Shown here: one piece after another, positions 6,041-12,340 of the stretch
How the letters are laid out: each line of letters begins with the position of its first letter
Numbering within the stretch: the first letter of the stretch is position 1
Assembly: GCA_934277645.1 (NCBI GenBank)
Contig: CAKQUX010000008.1
Location: 1-12,340, forward strand
DNA from: an uncultured Clostridia bacterium
Lineage (GTDB): Bacteria; Bacillota; Clostridia; Christensenellales; CAG-917
Length of the DNA stretch: 12,340 nt
Direction of reading: 5' to 3'
Position numbers and translations under genes: made by a program
The notes under the pieces: model-generated
The model's database searches: none
Told to the model about the DNA's origin: nothing
Seen by the model: only the letters and a program-made list of their open reading frames with translations

Positions 6041-7236
6041 TTTACAATTTCCAAAGCCTTTTTGTAACAATCGATGACGTAACCGACTTCTTCGTCCGTA
6101 AGCAACGTATGAAGCGGCAACGTAATTTCGTTTTCGTATCTTGCATAAGCTGCAGGATAGTTTTTAATATCGAAGCCCAACGCCTTATATGCCGTGTGCA
6201 TAGGAAGCGGCTTGTAATGCACGTTTGTTGCAACGCCGAATTCCGCCATTTTCGTTATGATTGCGTTGCGTCTTGCCACGTCCGCGCCGATAACTCTTGT
6301 AAGGCACAAATGCCCCGAACCGCTATAATCCTTTCCGTATTGAGAGATGAACTCGATGCCGAGAGGACTAAGTTCTCTTTCGTAACGCTCGAAAATTTCC
6401 CTTCTTCTAACAAGCATTCCGCCATAGCGTTTAAGCTGAGCGATTCCGATGCTTGCCATAATGTCCGTCATATTGCATTTTTGACCGAGCAGACAAATAT
6501 CGTATTCCCAAGCGCCGATTTTCGTTTTTGCAAGTGCGTCTTTGTTTTGACCGTGCAAGCTCCAAAGCATAAACTGCCTATAAAGCTCTTCGTCCTTTTC
6601 TTCGCCAAGGCTTAGCCAAGTAACAGCTCCGCCTTCGGCAGTAGTAAGATTTTTGACGGCATGAAAACTAAACGACGAAAAGTCCGCAAAAGCTCCTGCC
6701 TTTTTACCTTGCTTTTCTGCCCCAAAGCTGTGCGCAGCATCGGCAAGCAAGATTATTCTGCCATAAGCCTTTTGCAAATCGTTCGACGGTTTGAACAACG
6801 ATTTTTTTGCATTCACGATTTTGTATAATCTGTCGTAATCGCAAATTACGCCGCCGATGTCGACGGGAATTATCACCTTGGTCTTTTCGGTGATAAGCGT
6901 TTCGAGCATATCGTAGTTCATTTCGTATCCGTCGCCCACGTCGCATAAAACGATTTTTGCGCCGACGTGTTCGATGACGCTTGCGCTTGCCGTGTAGGTA
7001 TATGCGCTCGTGATAACTTCGTCGCCTGCGCCCACGCCCAACACACGGAGAACAAGTTCCAAACCTGCGGTTGCCGAATTAAGGCACACTGCTTTTTTCG
7101 TTCCGCAATATTCTGCGATTTGCTTTTCAAAAGATTTTGTTTTAGGGCCTGTAGTTATCCAGCCCGAACGAAGAGTATCCGCTACTTCGTCTATTTCCGC
7201 CTGCGATATATCCGGCGGAGAAAATTTAATGTTCAT
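6037..7236 (-). CDS. DegT/DnrJ/EryC1-family PLP-dependent sugar aminotransferase
   Basis: Protein of 399 residues; first gene of the glycan operon. ATG at 7236 has AGGA six bases upstream. An ATG at 7248 gives four extra residues but has no ribosome binding site of its own. Type I aminotransferase fold: GWITTGPKTKSFE near residues 25-37 (typical N-terminus), LNSATAGLELVLR (52-64), GDEVITSAYTYTASA, LADAAHSFGA with the PLP-ring aspartate at about 166, and SFHAVKNLTTAEGG with the Schiff-base lysine at about 195. Later GQKCNMTDIMASIGIAQL and NVHYKPLPMHT are family signatures. It transfers an amino group, usually from glutamate, to a keto-sugar nucleotide. In glycan operons this makes an amino-deoxy sugar such as those of the bacillosamine or perosamine routes. 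The dehydratase and acetyltransferase needed for a complete route are not in this window. Confidence 0.92.
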   Translation of the reverse strand: MNIKFSPPDISQAEIDEVADTLRSGWITTGPKTKSFEKQIAEYCGTKKAVCLNSATAGLELVLRVLGVGAGDEVITSAYTYTASASVIEHVGAKIVLCDVGDGYEMNYDMLETLITEKTKVIIPVDIGGVICDYDRLYKIVNAKKSLFKPSNDLQKAYGRIILLADAAHSFGAEKQGKKAGAFADFSSFSFHAVKNLTTAEGGAVTWLSLGEEKDEELYRQFMLWSLHGQNKDALAKTKIGAWEYDICLLGQKCNMTDIMASIGIAQLKRYGGMLVRRREIFERYERELSPLGIEFISQYGKDYSGSGHLCLTRVIGADVARRNAIITKMAEFGVATNVHYKPLPMHTAYKALGFDIKNYPAAYARYENEITLPLHTLLTDEEVGYVIDCYKKALEIVK

Positions 7237-7260
7237 ATTATTCCTCATACTTTGTCGTGA

Positions 7261-7303
7261 GTGGTTTTAGCCGTTAGCTACGGCAAAACCACAAACGTGG
7301 TTT
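7261..7303 (-). promoter_or_regulatory. Leader with two mutually exclusive hairpins upstream of the glycan operon
   Basis: On the plus strand GTGGTTT occurs at 7261-7267 and 7297-7303, and its complement AAACCAC at 7286-7292. In the transcript (minus strand), segment AAACCAC first meets GTGGTTT across a 4-base loop. Alternatively that GTGGTTTT pairs with the later AAAACCAC, extended by GCCGT/ACGGC (7270-7274 with 7280-7284) into a 13-pair stem with one bulge. The middle segment serves both, as in attenuators and switches. There is no T-run after the second hairpin; it ends about 12 bases before the ATG at 7248. Any effect would be on ribosome access or processing, or the half-sites may simply be a DNA operator. 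Confidence 0.5.
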
Positions 7304-7308
7304 GCTTA

Positions 7309-7337
7309 ATTATATACCACCTTAAAACCGTTGGCAA
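7309..7337 (-). promoter_or_regulatory. Promoter of the glycan operon
   Basis: Read on the minus strand: TTGCCA (7337-7332), 17-bp spacer, TATAAT (7314-7309). This is a near-consensus sigma-A promoter. Transcription would begin near 7302, inside or just before the first GTGGTTT hairpin, leaving a leader of about 65 nt to the start at 7236. Upstream, at 7364-7378, a GCGCA-ccgta-TGCGC hairpin follows the neighbouring C_GCAxxG_C_C gene but lacks a T-run, so it is at best a weak terminator. Confidence 0.7.
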
Positions 7338-7382
7338 GCATTAGCAAGCAAAACTAAGGCTAAGCGCACCGTATGCGCCGTT

Positions 7383-7832
7383 TTAAATGCCTTCATCTAA
7401 AATATCTTGTACGATATCCGCCGATATTAAACACAATTCGGAGCAAGGTCGTTTTTTGTAATACTCACTCGTGCGTTTCTCGGGAGCGCCGCCGTCCGTA
7501 TGTGCGACTCCGCTAAGCAGTTCGCGGCAAATATATGAGCCGCATTTTTCGGAGAATCTCGAAGTCAATTCTCTTACCCTTGCATAGTGTTCGGATTTTG
7601 CCTTGTTGTCCGAAGGGTCGGCATAACCTTTCAAAATCCCTAAAACGAATGCGCCGCCGCTTATAGTTCCGCAAACCTCTCTAAGCCTTGCCAGTCCGCC
7701 CCCGAACGACGACGTCAGTTTTGCTATCGTTTCTTCGTCAAGCCCTATTTCGTCTTTAAATGCCAGCGCCACCGCTTGGGCGCAGTTGTAACCTTTTTCA
7801 AAATACTCTTTTGCGATTTCGCCTTTTGTCAT
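7383..7832 (-). CDS. C_GCAxxG_C_C family redox-type protein
   Basis: Protein of 149 residues with six cysteines in the spacing of the C_GCAxxG_C_C family: Cys17 in GYNCAQAV, Cys54 in a glycine-rich stretch (SFGGGLARLREVCGTISGG, 42-60), Cys97 and Cys102 (CGSYIC), Cys130 and Cys134 (PCSELC). The length fits the family (about 140-160). The family is of unknown function; the conserved cysteines suggest a metal or redox cofactor, and members are common in anaerobes. The protein is soluble, with no signal peptide or membrane segment. ATG at 7832 has GAAGGTG about four bases upstream. It is divergent from the FAD oxidoreductase at 8104 across 271 bp, and the pairing with another redox protein may be coincidence. 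The GCA portion of the motif reads CGT here, a modest deviation from the family name. Confidence 0.85.
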   Translation of the reverse strand: MTKGEIAKEYFEKGYNCAQAVALAFKDEIGLDEETIAKLTSSFGGGLARLREVCGTISGGAFVLGILKGYADPSDNKAKSEHYARVRELTSRFSEKCGSYICRELLSGVAHTDGGAPEKRTSEYYKKRPCSELCLISADIVQDILDEGI

Positions 7833-8045
7833 ATTTCACCTTCTTCATAAGCGCTGTTTCGTCATTTCCTTGCGTTCTTAACTTATCGGACACACCCTGC
7901 GGTTGATTCCAAATTTAGGCAAGGCGTTTAATATTTGTGCCGCATAAAACATGTTTTTACAGCGTTTATATTTAGATTATATATCATAGTCAAGTTTAAA
8001 GGAAGAGATTGCCACAAATTTATAATTTTACGTTTACTAATTATC

Positions 8046-8074
8046 TTGATTAAACGCCGAAAAATTTATATAAT
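8046..8074 (+). promoter_or_regulatory. Promoter of the FAD oxidoreductase gene
   Basis: TTGATT at 8046-8051, a 17-bp spacer, TATAAT at 8069-8074. The transcript would start near 8081, with GGAG at about 8094-8097 as ribosome binding site. No operator-like repeat is seen. The rest of the divergent spacer (7833-8045) shows no convincing second promoter for the minus-strand gene and no RNA gene. Confidence 0.7.
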
Positions 8075-8103
8075 CGAATTAAAGAAAATAGACGGAGAAA
8101 TTT

Positions 8104-9471
8104 ATGGAAGCGACGAAAGACAAAAAAATCATAGTTTTGGGCGCAGGACTCGGCGGTCTGCTTGCGGCATACAGACTCGGACAGGCAGGCTTTGACGTTA
8201 CGGTTTACGAAAAAAAACCTAAATCAGATCTCGGCTATCCTTGGTACGACTCCGTAAAACCGGACACCTTTTCGGACGTAAAACTTCAAGTTCCGAAAGA
8301 AGCGCTGATTAAAAAGCAACGTTTGAATTTTTTCTGTTTGCAGTCCGACAGCTTTGTAAGACAAAAAGAAAAAGCGGAAAACAGTTATGACGTAGACAGA
8401 AAGATGCTTCTGCACTATATGTTAAACCTTGCCGAATCTTGCTGCAATGTCGTTTACGATACCGCCCCCGATTCGCTTATAGTGGACAACGAACAAATTA
8501 AGGGCGTCGTTATAGGCAGCGAAAAGATTTGCGCCGACCTTGTTATCGACAGCACCGGTTGTCAAAGTCCGTATCGCAAAGAGATTCCGAAAAAGTTTTT
8601 CATTCAAAGCGATATAAATCCCGACGATTACATGCAAGGTTACAGAGCCTTTTACAGGCGCAACCCCGTTCATAAAAAAACAGTCAGCAACGTTTATTTA
8701 AAACCCGATGCGGGAAACTCTGTTATGTGGTGCAAGGATGCGCCGTCTATCGACGAAGTTGACGTCTTTATCGGAAAAATAAACACACTGACCGATGAAG
8801 AAATAAATACTTTTTTAAGTATGCTTCGTGCTAAAAACGAAATACTCGGCGACGAACTTTTAAGAGCGGAAAGAGCGACGCTTGCCGTCAGATATGCGCT
8901 TGCCGTTTTCGTTGCGGACGGCTACGTCCTTTGCGGTGACAGTGCGTTTATGGAAATGCCTATGGCCGGTTCGGGAATCGAAAATGCGCTAAAAGCAGGC
9001 AACTATCTTACGAACGTTATTCTATCGCCGTTTTGCTACGATTTCAGTGCAAAGGAACTTTGGGATTACGAAGTAAAATTTATGAGACACGTCGGCTCGA
9101 ACTCTATTGCCGCCGACTATTTGAAACGCTGGGCAATGTCGCTTAGCGACGAAGATTTGAATTGGGTATATTCGAGCGGACTTATAACGCAAAACTTTAC
9201 AGCGCTCGAAAAAGAAGAAACGCCGAAAAGGTTCAGCCTTAAAGGCATAAAAGAGCGCAATCCGAATTTTTTCCAAAAAGCAGGCATTGCCTTAAAACGC
9301 CGCGACCTTTTGTCCAAAACGATAAAAGCGCTTAACACTGCCGCACAAGCGAAACTTACGGCTATGCTCATTCCGCCTGTCTATAAAATCGAAAACATTA
9401 AAAAATGGGCGGCGAAATACGATGCAATTATCTATCCGCAAACATCCGGCGAAAACGAACAGACTAAATAA
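8104..9471 (+). CDS. FAD-dependent oxidoreductase, geranylgeranyl-reductase/halogenase-like
   Basis: Protein of 455 residues. The N-terminal Rossmann fold binds FAD: IIVLGAGLGGLLAAYRLGQAG (GxGxxG at 13-18), then a beta strand ending in the acidic residue of VTVYEKK (about 33-38). A second FAD motif, GYVLCGDSAFMEMPMAGSGI (273-292, with GD at 278-279 and PxxGxG after it), is typical of the p-hydroxybenzoate-hydroxylase/geranylgeranyl-reductase superfamily. Between them lies 'LVIDSTGCQSPYRK' (the common ATG-like loop). Such enzymes reduce or hydroxylate lipid or aromatic substrates; the substrate here is unknown. The last 110 residues are basic and helical (KGIKERNPNFFQKAGIALKR), perhaps a membrane-surface contact, and differ from short family members. 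No partner ferredoxin or isoprenoid gene is adjacent. ATG at 8104 follows GGAG by about six bases. No terminator is evident in 9472-9618. Confidence 0.85.
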   Translation: MEATKDKKIIVLGAGLGGLLAAYRLGQAGFDVTVYEKKPKSDLGYPWYDSVKPDTFSDVKLQVPKEALIKKQRLNFFCLQSDSFVRQKEKAENSYDVDRKMLLHYMLNLAESCCNVVYDTAPDSLIVDNEQIKGVVIGSEKICADLVIDSTGCQSPYRKEIPKKFFIQSDINPDDYMQGYRAFYRRNPVHKKTVSNVYLKPDAGNSVMWCKDAPSIDEVDVFIGKINTLTDEEINTFLSMLRAKNEILGDELLRAERATLAVRYALAVFVADGYVLCGDSAFMEMPMAGSGIENALKAGNYLTNVILSPFCYDFSAKELWDYEVKFMRHVGSNSIAADYLKRWAMSLSDEDLNWVYSSGLITQNFTALEKEETPKRFSLKGIKERNPNFFQKAGIALKRRDLLSKTIKALNTAAQAKLTAMLIPPVYKIENIKKWAAKYDAIIYPQTSGENEQTK

Positions 9472-9618
9472 TAATTATTCGCCGCAAGCGATGTAAACTA
9501 ACATTATCAAAAATAACGTTTTGACAACTTCGCCCCTGCCGCATAGCCAACAAATGGACATCAATAAATAACGCTATTAACTGTCGACAAATCAGGCTTT
9601 TATTCTTCTATCTTACGA

Positions 9619-11349
9619 TTAAACGTATTTTTGTTTTTCAACGTCTATAACGCCCCTTGTGGTAAGACGCAATTTAGGAATAACCGGAAGAGCCATAAAG
9701 CTAAGCGTCATAAACGGGTCAATGCCTTTGTTTACGCCTATTTCGTAGGCTTTTTGTTTTGCAGTTTCAAGTTTTTCGTTTATCGTTTCAAGCGGTTCGT
9801 CGCTCATTATTCCGGCAATCGGAAGTTCAAGTTTTGCCAAAACCTTTTCGCCGTTTGCGACCACTATTCCGCCGTGAGCTTTTGCGACTTCGTTCACAGC
9901 AAACGCCATATCTTTTTCGTTTGCGCCGACAACTATAATGTTGTGCGAATCGTGCGAAATGGACGTTGCTACTGCGCCGCTCTTTAAGCCGTAACCTTGA
10001 ATATAGCCAATGCCGATATGTCCCGTGTTTTTATGTCTTTCGACGACGGCGATTTTCAAAATATCTTTTGTCACGTCGATTTTGTCGGCATAGCCGTTGT
10101 CTGTCGTGACGATTTCGCCGTTTATCATTCCTATTAAGCCGCGTTGTCTTTCTTCTTCAAAATCAGCTTCCGAAAGAGTCTTCACCTTCATTGTGTCGTG
10201 AGCGGCTCTGTCAAGTTCGGCGTTTACGGTCGGTTCGGCAAATTTTTCAAGTTTGCCGCTATTAAACATAACCTTACCTTTTTTAATTACGGTAAGCACG
10301 TTAAAGTTTTTAAAATCGTCGATTATGGCAAAGTCGGCAAGATAACCCGGCGCGATTGCTCCGCGGTTGTTCAAAAGGAAATATTTTGCGGCTTGATGTC
10401 CTGCCGCTTTTACGGCTATAATCGGGTCGACGTTAAACTCGTTTATTGCCCTTTTGACGATATAATCTATATGTCCTAAACCTAACAAATCGTTCGGGTG
10501 CTTATCGTCGGTGCAAAACATACATCTCGACGCAAATTGCGGAACTAAAAGCGGATACAACGCTTCGAGATTTCTCGCCGCCGTACCTTCTCTTATCATT
10601 ATAAATTGTCCGCGACGAAGTTTTTCCATGGCGTCGTTTATGTCCGAACATTCATGATCGGAGTAAACGCCTGCCGAAATGTAAGCGTTAAGGTTGTTAT
10701 CTTTCAAAAACGGCGCGTGACCGTCAATTTTTTTGTGATGCGCTTGCGATGCGATTATCTTCGATACGACTGCGCCGTCGCCGGCGATTACGCCGTAAGA
10801 ATTCATCATTTCTGCCAAGCCCAAAACTCTCGGATGCTCAAAATATTCGTCGATGTCGCGATAGCTAAGGTTTGCGCCCGACTCGTCCATAGGCGTTGCA
10901 GGTACGCAAGACGGAAGCATAAAATAAGTGTCGACAGGAAGTCCTTCCGTACTTTCGAGCATATACTCTATTCCGTCCGTTCCCATTACGTTTGCTATTT
11001 CGTGCGGGTCGGTGACAACCGCCGTTGTGCCGTGCGGCAAAACCGCCTTTACGAATTCGGCAGGTTTTGCAAGACTCGATTCCAAATGTATATGCGCGTC
11101 GATAAAACCAGGGCAAACGATTTTGCCCGTCATATCCATTTCCTTTTCGCCGTCGTATTTTCCTATGCCGACGATTAAGCCCTCGCAAACCGCAATGTCA
11201 GCCGTTTGTAATTCGTCCGAAAAAACGTTGACGAAAGTTGCGTTTTTCAAAACTAAATCGGCTTTTTTGCGACCGCTTGCCGCTTCGATAACGCTTTGCT
11301 TTTTCGCAAGTTTTCTTGAAATTTTCTCTTCATAACTTTCTTTGACCAT
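9619..11349 (-). CDS. ade: Adenine deaminase
   Basis: Protein of 576 residues from ATG at 11349, chosen because GAGGTG ends three bases before it; the frame also opens at 11370 without a ribosome binding site. Hydrolyses adenine to hypoxanthine and ammonia (purine salvage, cytoplasm, Mn/Fe amidohydrolase). Signature segments: GFIDAHIHLESS with the metal-binding HxH at about 86 and 88, GTTAVVTDPHEIANV (DPHE 114-117), DGHAP (209-213), CTDDKHPNDLLGLGH (279-293), and the C-terminal domain unique to adenine deaminases, ATSISHDSHNIIVVG and FMALPVIPKLRLTTRGVIDV. Length is in the usual range (about 570-600) and all catalytic segments are present, so it should be active. Single gene with its own promoter; no purine riboswitch fold is apparent in the leader of about 40 nt. 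Confidence 0.97.
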   Translation of the reverse strand: MVKESYEEKISRKLAKKQSVIEAASGRKKADLVLKNATFVNVFSDELQTADIAVCEGLIVGIGKYDGEKEMDMTGKIVCPGFIDAHIHLESSLAKPAEFVKAVLPHGTTAVVTDPHEIANVMGTDGIEYMLESTEGLPVDTYFMLPSCVPATPMDESGANLSYRDIDEYFEHPRVLGLAEMMNSYGVIAGDGAVVSKIIASQAHHKKIDGHAPFLKDNNLNAYISAGVYSDHECSDINDAMEKLRRGQFIMIREGTAARNLEALYPLLVPQFASRCMFCTDDKHPNDLLGLGHIDYIVKRAINEFNVDPIIAVKAAGHQAAKYFLLNNRGAIAPGYLADFAIIDDFKNFNVLTVIKKGKVMFNSGKLEKFAEPTVNAELDRAAHDTMKVKTLSEADFEEERQRGLIGMINGEIVTTDNGYADKIDVTKDILKIAVVERHKNTGHIGIGYIQGYGLKSGAVATSISHDSHNIIVVGANEKDMAFAVNEVAKAHGGIVVANGEKVLAKLELPIAGIMSDEPLETINEKLETAKQKAYEIGVNKGIDPFMTLSFMALPVIPKLRLTTRGVIDVEKQKYV

Positions 11350-11392
11350 ATTCACCTCGGATATCGGCATTTATCTTAAATTTATTTTTTTA

Positions 11393-11421
11393 AATATAGC
11401 ACGATTCGATAAAATTTCCAA
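11393..11421 (-). promoter_or_regulatory. Promoter of the adenine deaminase gene
   Basis: Minus strand: TTGGAA (11421-11416), 17-bp spacer, TATATT (11398-11393), with TGC directly before the -10 (extended -10). It starts transcription roughly 35-40 bases before the chosen ATG. Confidence 0.6.
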
Positions 11422-11473
11422 CAGTTTAAAAAACTTTTTTGCGTAATTTCCGTTTGGCTTACAGCAAGAATCG

Positions 11474-11503
11474 CAAAAAGAAAATAAGGCTTTTGCCTTA
11501 TTT
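11474..11503 (-). terminator. Intrinsic terminator of the small acidic-tail protein gene
   Basis: Nine-pair stem: AAATAAGGC (minus 11503-11495), loop AAAA (11494-11491), GCCTTATTT (11490-11482), followed on the minus strand by TCTTTTTG. It begins directly after the TAG stop at 11506-11504 and separates this gene from adenine deaminase. Confidence 0.85.
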
Positions 11504-11734
11504 CTATAAATCGTCTACGTCTTGAACAGGCTGACTGCCCATCGTAGGATAACCAGTATACGAACCGTTCGGGTCCTGAGCCGCTTGCATAAACGCCGAT
11601 TCGGCATCGTCTGCCGCTCTGTCGCTTAAACTTTCCGCTTGCACGTTCGGATCGGCAATCGAACGAAGGTTCGGCGCTTTTATCGGCGGATTGTGTTTTG
11701 CTTTATTTTGCTTTTTGTCTTTTTTATTCTTCAT
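11504..11734 (-). CDS. Small conserved hypothetical protein with acidic C-terminal tail
   Basis: Protein of 76 residues in two parts: a lysine/asparagine-rich start (MKNKKDKKQNKAKHNPP, 1-17) and a polar second half that ends DPNGSYTGYPTMGSQPVQDVDDL (54-76). The 'GSYTG.P......PVQD.DDL' ending is one I associate with small uncharacterised proteins of Clostridia; no function is known to me. No signal peptide, membrane segment or cysteines; probably disordered and cytoplasmic. A tight intrinsic terminator right after the stop supports a real, separately transcribed gene. The ribosome binding site is weak (GTGAAATAATAAAATT before ATG), so expression may be low. Its promoter would lie in or beside the divergent first copy of the repeat array. 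Confidence 0.7.
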   Translation of the reverse strand: MKNKKDKKQNKAKHNPPIKAPNLRSIADPNVQAESLSDRAADDAESAFMQAAQDPNGSYTGYPTMGSQPVQDVDDL

Positions 11735-11786
11735 AATTTTATTATTTCACGATATAGCAGTTTTATGCCGATTGCATTGCGCTAAA

Positions 11787-11930
11787 TCCCACATAAGAAA
11801 ATGGTAATAAATAACTCATTTTCCCATTCGCCGCTTCCGTTTCGTTTTCACCTTATTACAATGCAAAGCAAAATAAGTTTCGCTTTCACTCCGCTTGCTC
11901 TTACTTTCAGCCACATTTTATAAAATGCCC
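11787..11930. repeat. Divergent leading copy of the palindromic array unit
   Basis: About 142 bp. It shares with the 184-bp units a CCCACATA start, ACAATGCAAA and CCGCTTGCTCTTA, but the arms between them differ. It keeps inverted repeats at analogous places: GAAAATG (11797-11803) with CATTTTC (11817-11823), and a weaker AAAGC/GCTTT pair (11866-11887 region). A perfect palindrome, CATTTTATAAAATG (11914-11927), closes it. The stretch 11735-11786 shows no other feature. No coding frame is evident on either strand. Confidence 0.5.
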
Positions 11931-11952
11931 CCACATAGCGTTTCATTGCAAT

Positions 11953-11979
11953 AAAAAAGTAGGGGAATCTCCCCTACTT
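11953..11979 (-). terminator. Terminator-like hairpin in array unit 1
   Basis: Minus strand: AAGTAGGGG, loop AGATT, CCCCTACTT followed by a T-run (plus-strand A-run 11953-11958). Nine-pair GC-rich stem with T-tail is the classic intrinsic terminator form, so each array unit would stop minus-strand transcription. Confidence 0.7.
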
Positions 11980-12136
11980 CGTTTTCAATCTAAATATTTA
12001 GATTACTCTTGGCGTTTACGCTTTGTGGACATCCGTCTTCACTTAAAACAATGCAAAACTAAACTCGTTTAGTTTTGCTGCTCCGCTTGCTCTAATTTAG
12101 TAATATAATTCTGCCCACATAGTGTTTCATTGCAAT

Positions 12137-12164
12137 AAAAAAGTAGGGGTAAATTCCCCTACTT
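12137..12164 (-). terminator. Terminator-like hairpin in array unit 2
   Basis: Same nine-pair stem as in unit 1 (12141-12149 with 12156-12164) and the same T-run on the minus strand (A-run 12137-12142). The loop is six bases and differs completely (TAAATT against AATCT), so the stem is kept while the loop drifts. The third copy starts at 12321 and is cut by the window end. Confidence 0.7.
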
Positions 12165-12340
12165 TGATTTCAATCTAAATATTTAGATTATTCCTGGCGA
12201 TAACGCTTTGTGGGCATCCGTCTTTCTTTTTGCAATGCAAAACTAAACTCGTTTAGTTTTGCCGCTCCGCTTGCTCTAATTTAGTAATATAATTCTGCCC
12301 ACATAGTGTTTCATTGCAATAAAAAAGTAGGGGTAAATTC

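Larger units (their letters stand above)
11931..12340. repeat. 184-bp tandem array of structured noncoding repeats, running off the window
   Basis: The CACATAG start recurs at 11932, 12116 and 12300, two spacings of exactly 184 bp; the third unit is cut by the window end. Each complete unit holds, in order: an outer arm (CCACATAGCG 11931-11940, pairing with CGCTTTGTGG 12019-12028 with one T-T mismatch); inside it a hairpin AAGTAGGGG/CCCCTACTT and an 18-bp palindrome AATCTAAATATTTAGATT (11987-12004; 12172-12189). After it comes a long hairpin with 11-12 paired bases (12053-12078; 12237-12262) and then CTCCGCTTGCTC. Between units 1 and 2 most differences fall in loops or linkers, and C to T in the outer arm keeps a G-T pair. 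TATAAT at 12104 and 12288 precedes each outer arm by about 10 bases but lacks a -35 partner. No protein is encoded. Confidence 0.85.

Noticed and set aside
6109..6615. 168-residue plus-strand frame opposite the aminotransferase
   Set aside because: Antisense shadow of a well-supported gene.
7935..8195. 86-residue plus-strand frame ahead of the FAD oxidoreductase
   Set aside because: Overlaps the real promoter and the real gene in another frame; no ribosome binding site.
10606..11178. 190-residue plus-strand frame opposite adenine deaminase
   Set aside because: Shadow of the deaminase codons; cysteine/arginine-rich, no family resemblance, no ribosome binding site.
11350..11460. Purine riboswitch ahead of adenine deaminase
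   Set aside because: The leader is only about 40 nt after the predicted start and shows no three-way-junction pattern.
11931..12340. CRISPR array
   Set aside because: Period of 184 bp with nearly identical units; there are no short repeats separated by unique spacers and no cas gene.

Overview
The window looks like a chromosomal segment of an uncultured low-GC Gram-positive gut-type bacterium, most likely a member of the Clostridia. The grounds are strong purine-rich ribosome binding sites (AGGGGG, GGAGG, GAGGTG), canonical TTGNNN-N17-TATAAT promoters, T-tailed hairpin terminators, and gene types common in Clostridia: a C_GCAxxG_C_C redox protein, a manganese-type adenine deaminase, and a small protein ending in a 'GSYTG...PVQDVDDL' tail. 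The species cannot be named from sequence alone.

Left end (1-1861): the end of a dinD gene, then a fused XRE helix-turn-helix/Fic protein with a strong extended -10 promoter embedded in repeated CTTTACTT half-sites. About 270 bp further on is the 3' end of a tRNA (T arm, acceptor strand, CCA) without its 5' half. That is the usual mark of the distal end of an element integrated in a tRNA gene, so 1-1861 is probably the end of an integrated island. An unusual nested inverted repeat follows (1879-1931).

2027-4075: a lone RES-domain protein (minus strand) faces away from an isolated phage tail gene (BppU-like N-terminus, collar-like C-terminus). The tail gene has its own promoter, a palindromic operator-like site and a terminator. 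No other phage structural gene is present.

4076-7337: a degenerate 19-bp tandem repeat, then a minus-strand three-gene surface-glycan operon in the order DegT-family aminotransferase, polyprenyl-phosphate sugar-1-phosphate transferase, ExoA-like family 2 glycosyltransferase. The genes are tightly coupled (4-nt overlap, then a 2-nt gap). A near-consensus promoter and a leader with two mutually exclusive hairpins precede them. The likely logic is that the aminotransferase makes an amino sugar, the phosphotransferase loads a sugar onto the lipid carrier, and the glycosyltransferase extends or modifies it.

7383-11734: housekeeping-type genes. These are a C_GCAxxG_C_C protein (minus), a divergent FAD oxidoreductase of the geranylgeranyl-reductase type (plus), adenine deaminase (minus, purine salvage) and a small conserved acidic-tailed protein (minus) with an intrinsic terminator.

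11735-12340: no gene. This end holds a noncoding tandem array with an exact 184-bp period that runs off the right edge. Each unit has four nested or adjacent palindromes, one of which is a clean minus-strand intrinsic terminator. A more divergent copy precedes the array. It is the least explained structure in the window.
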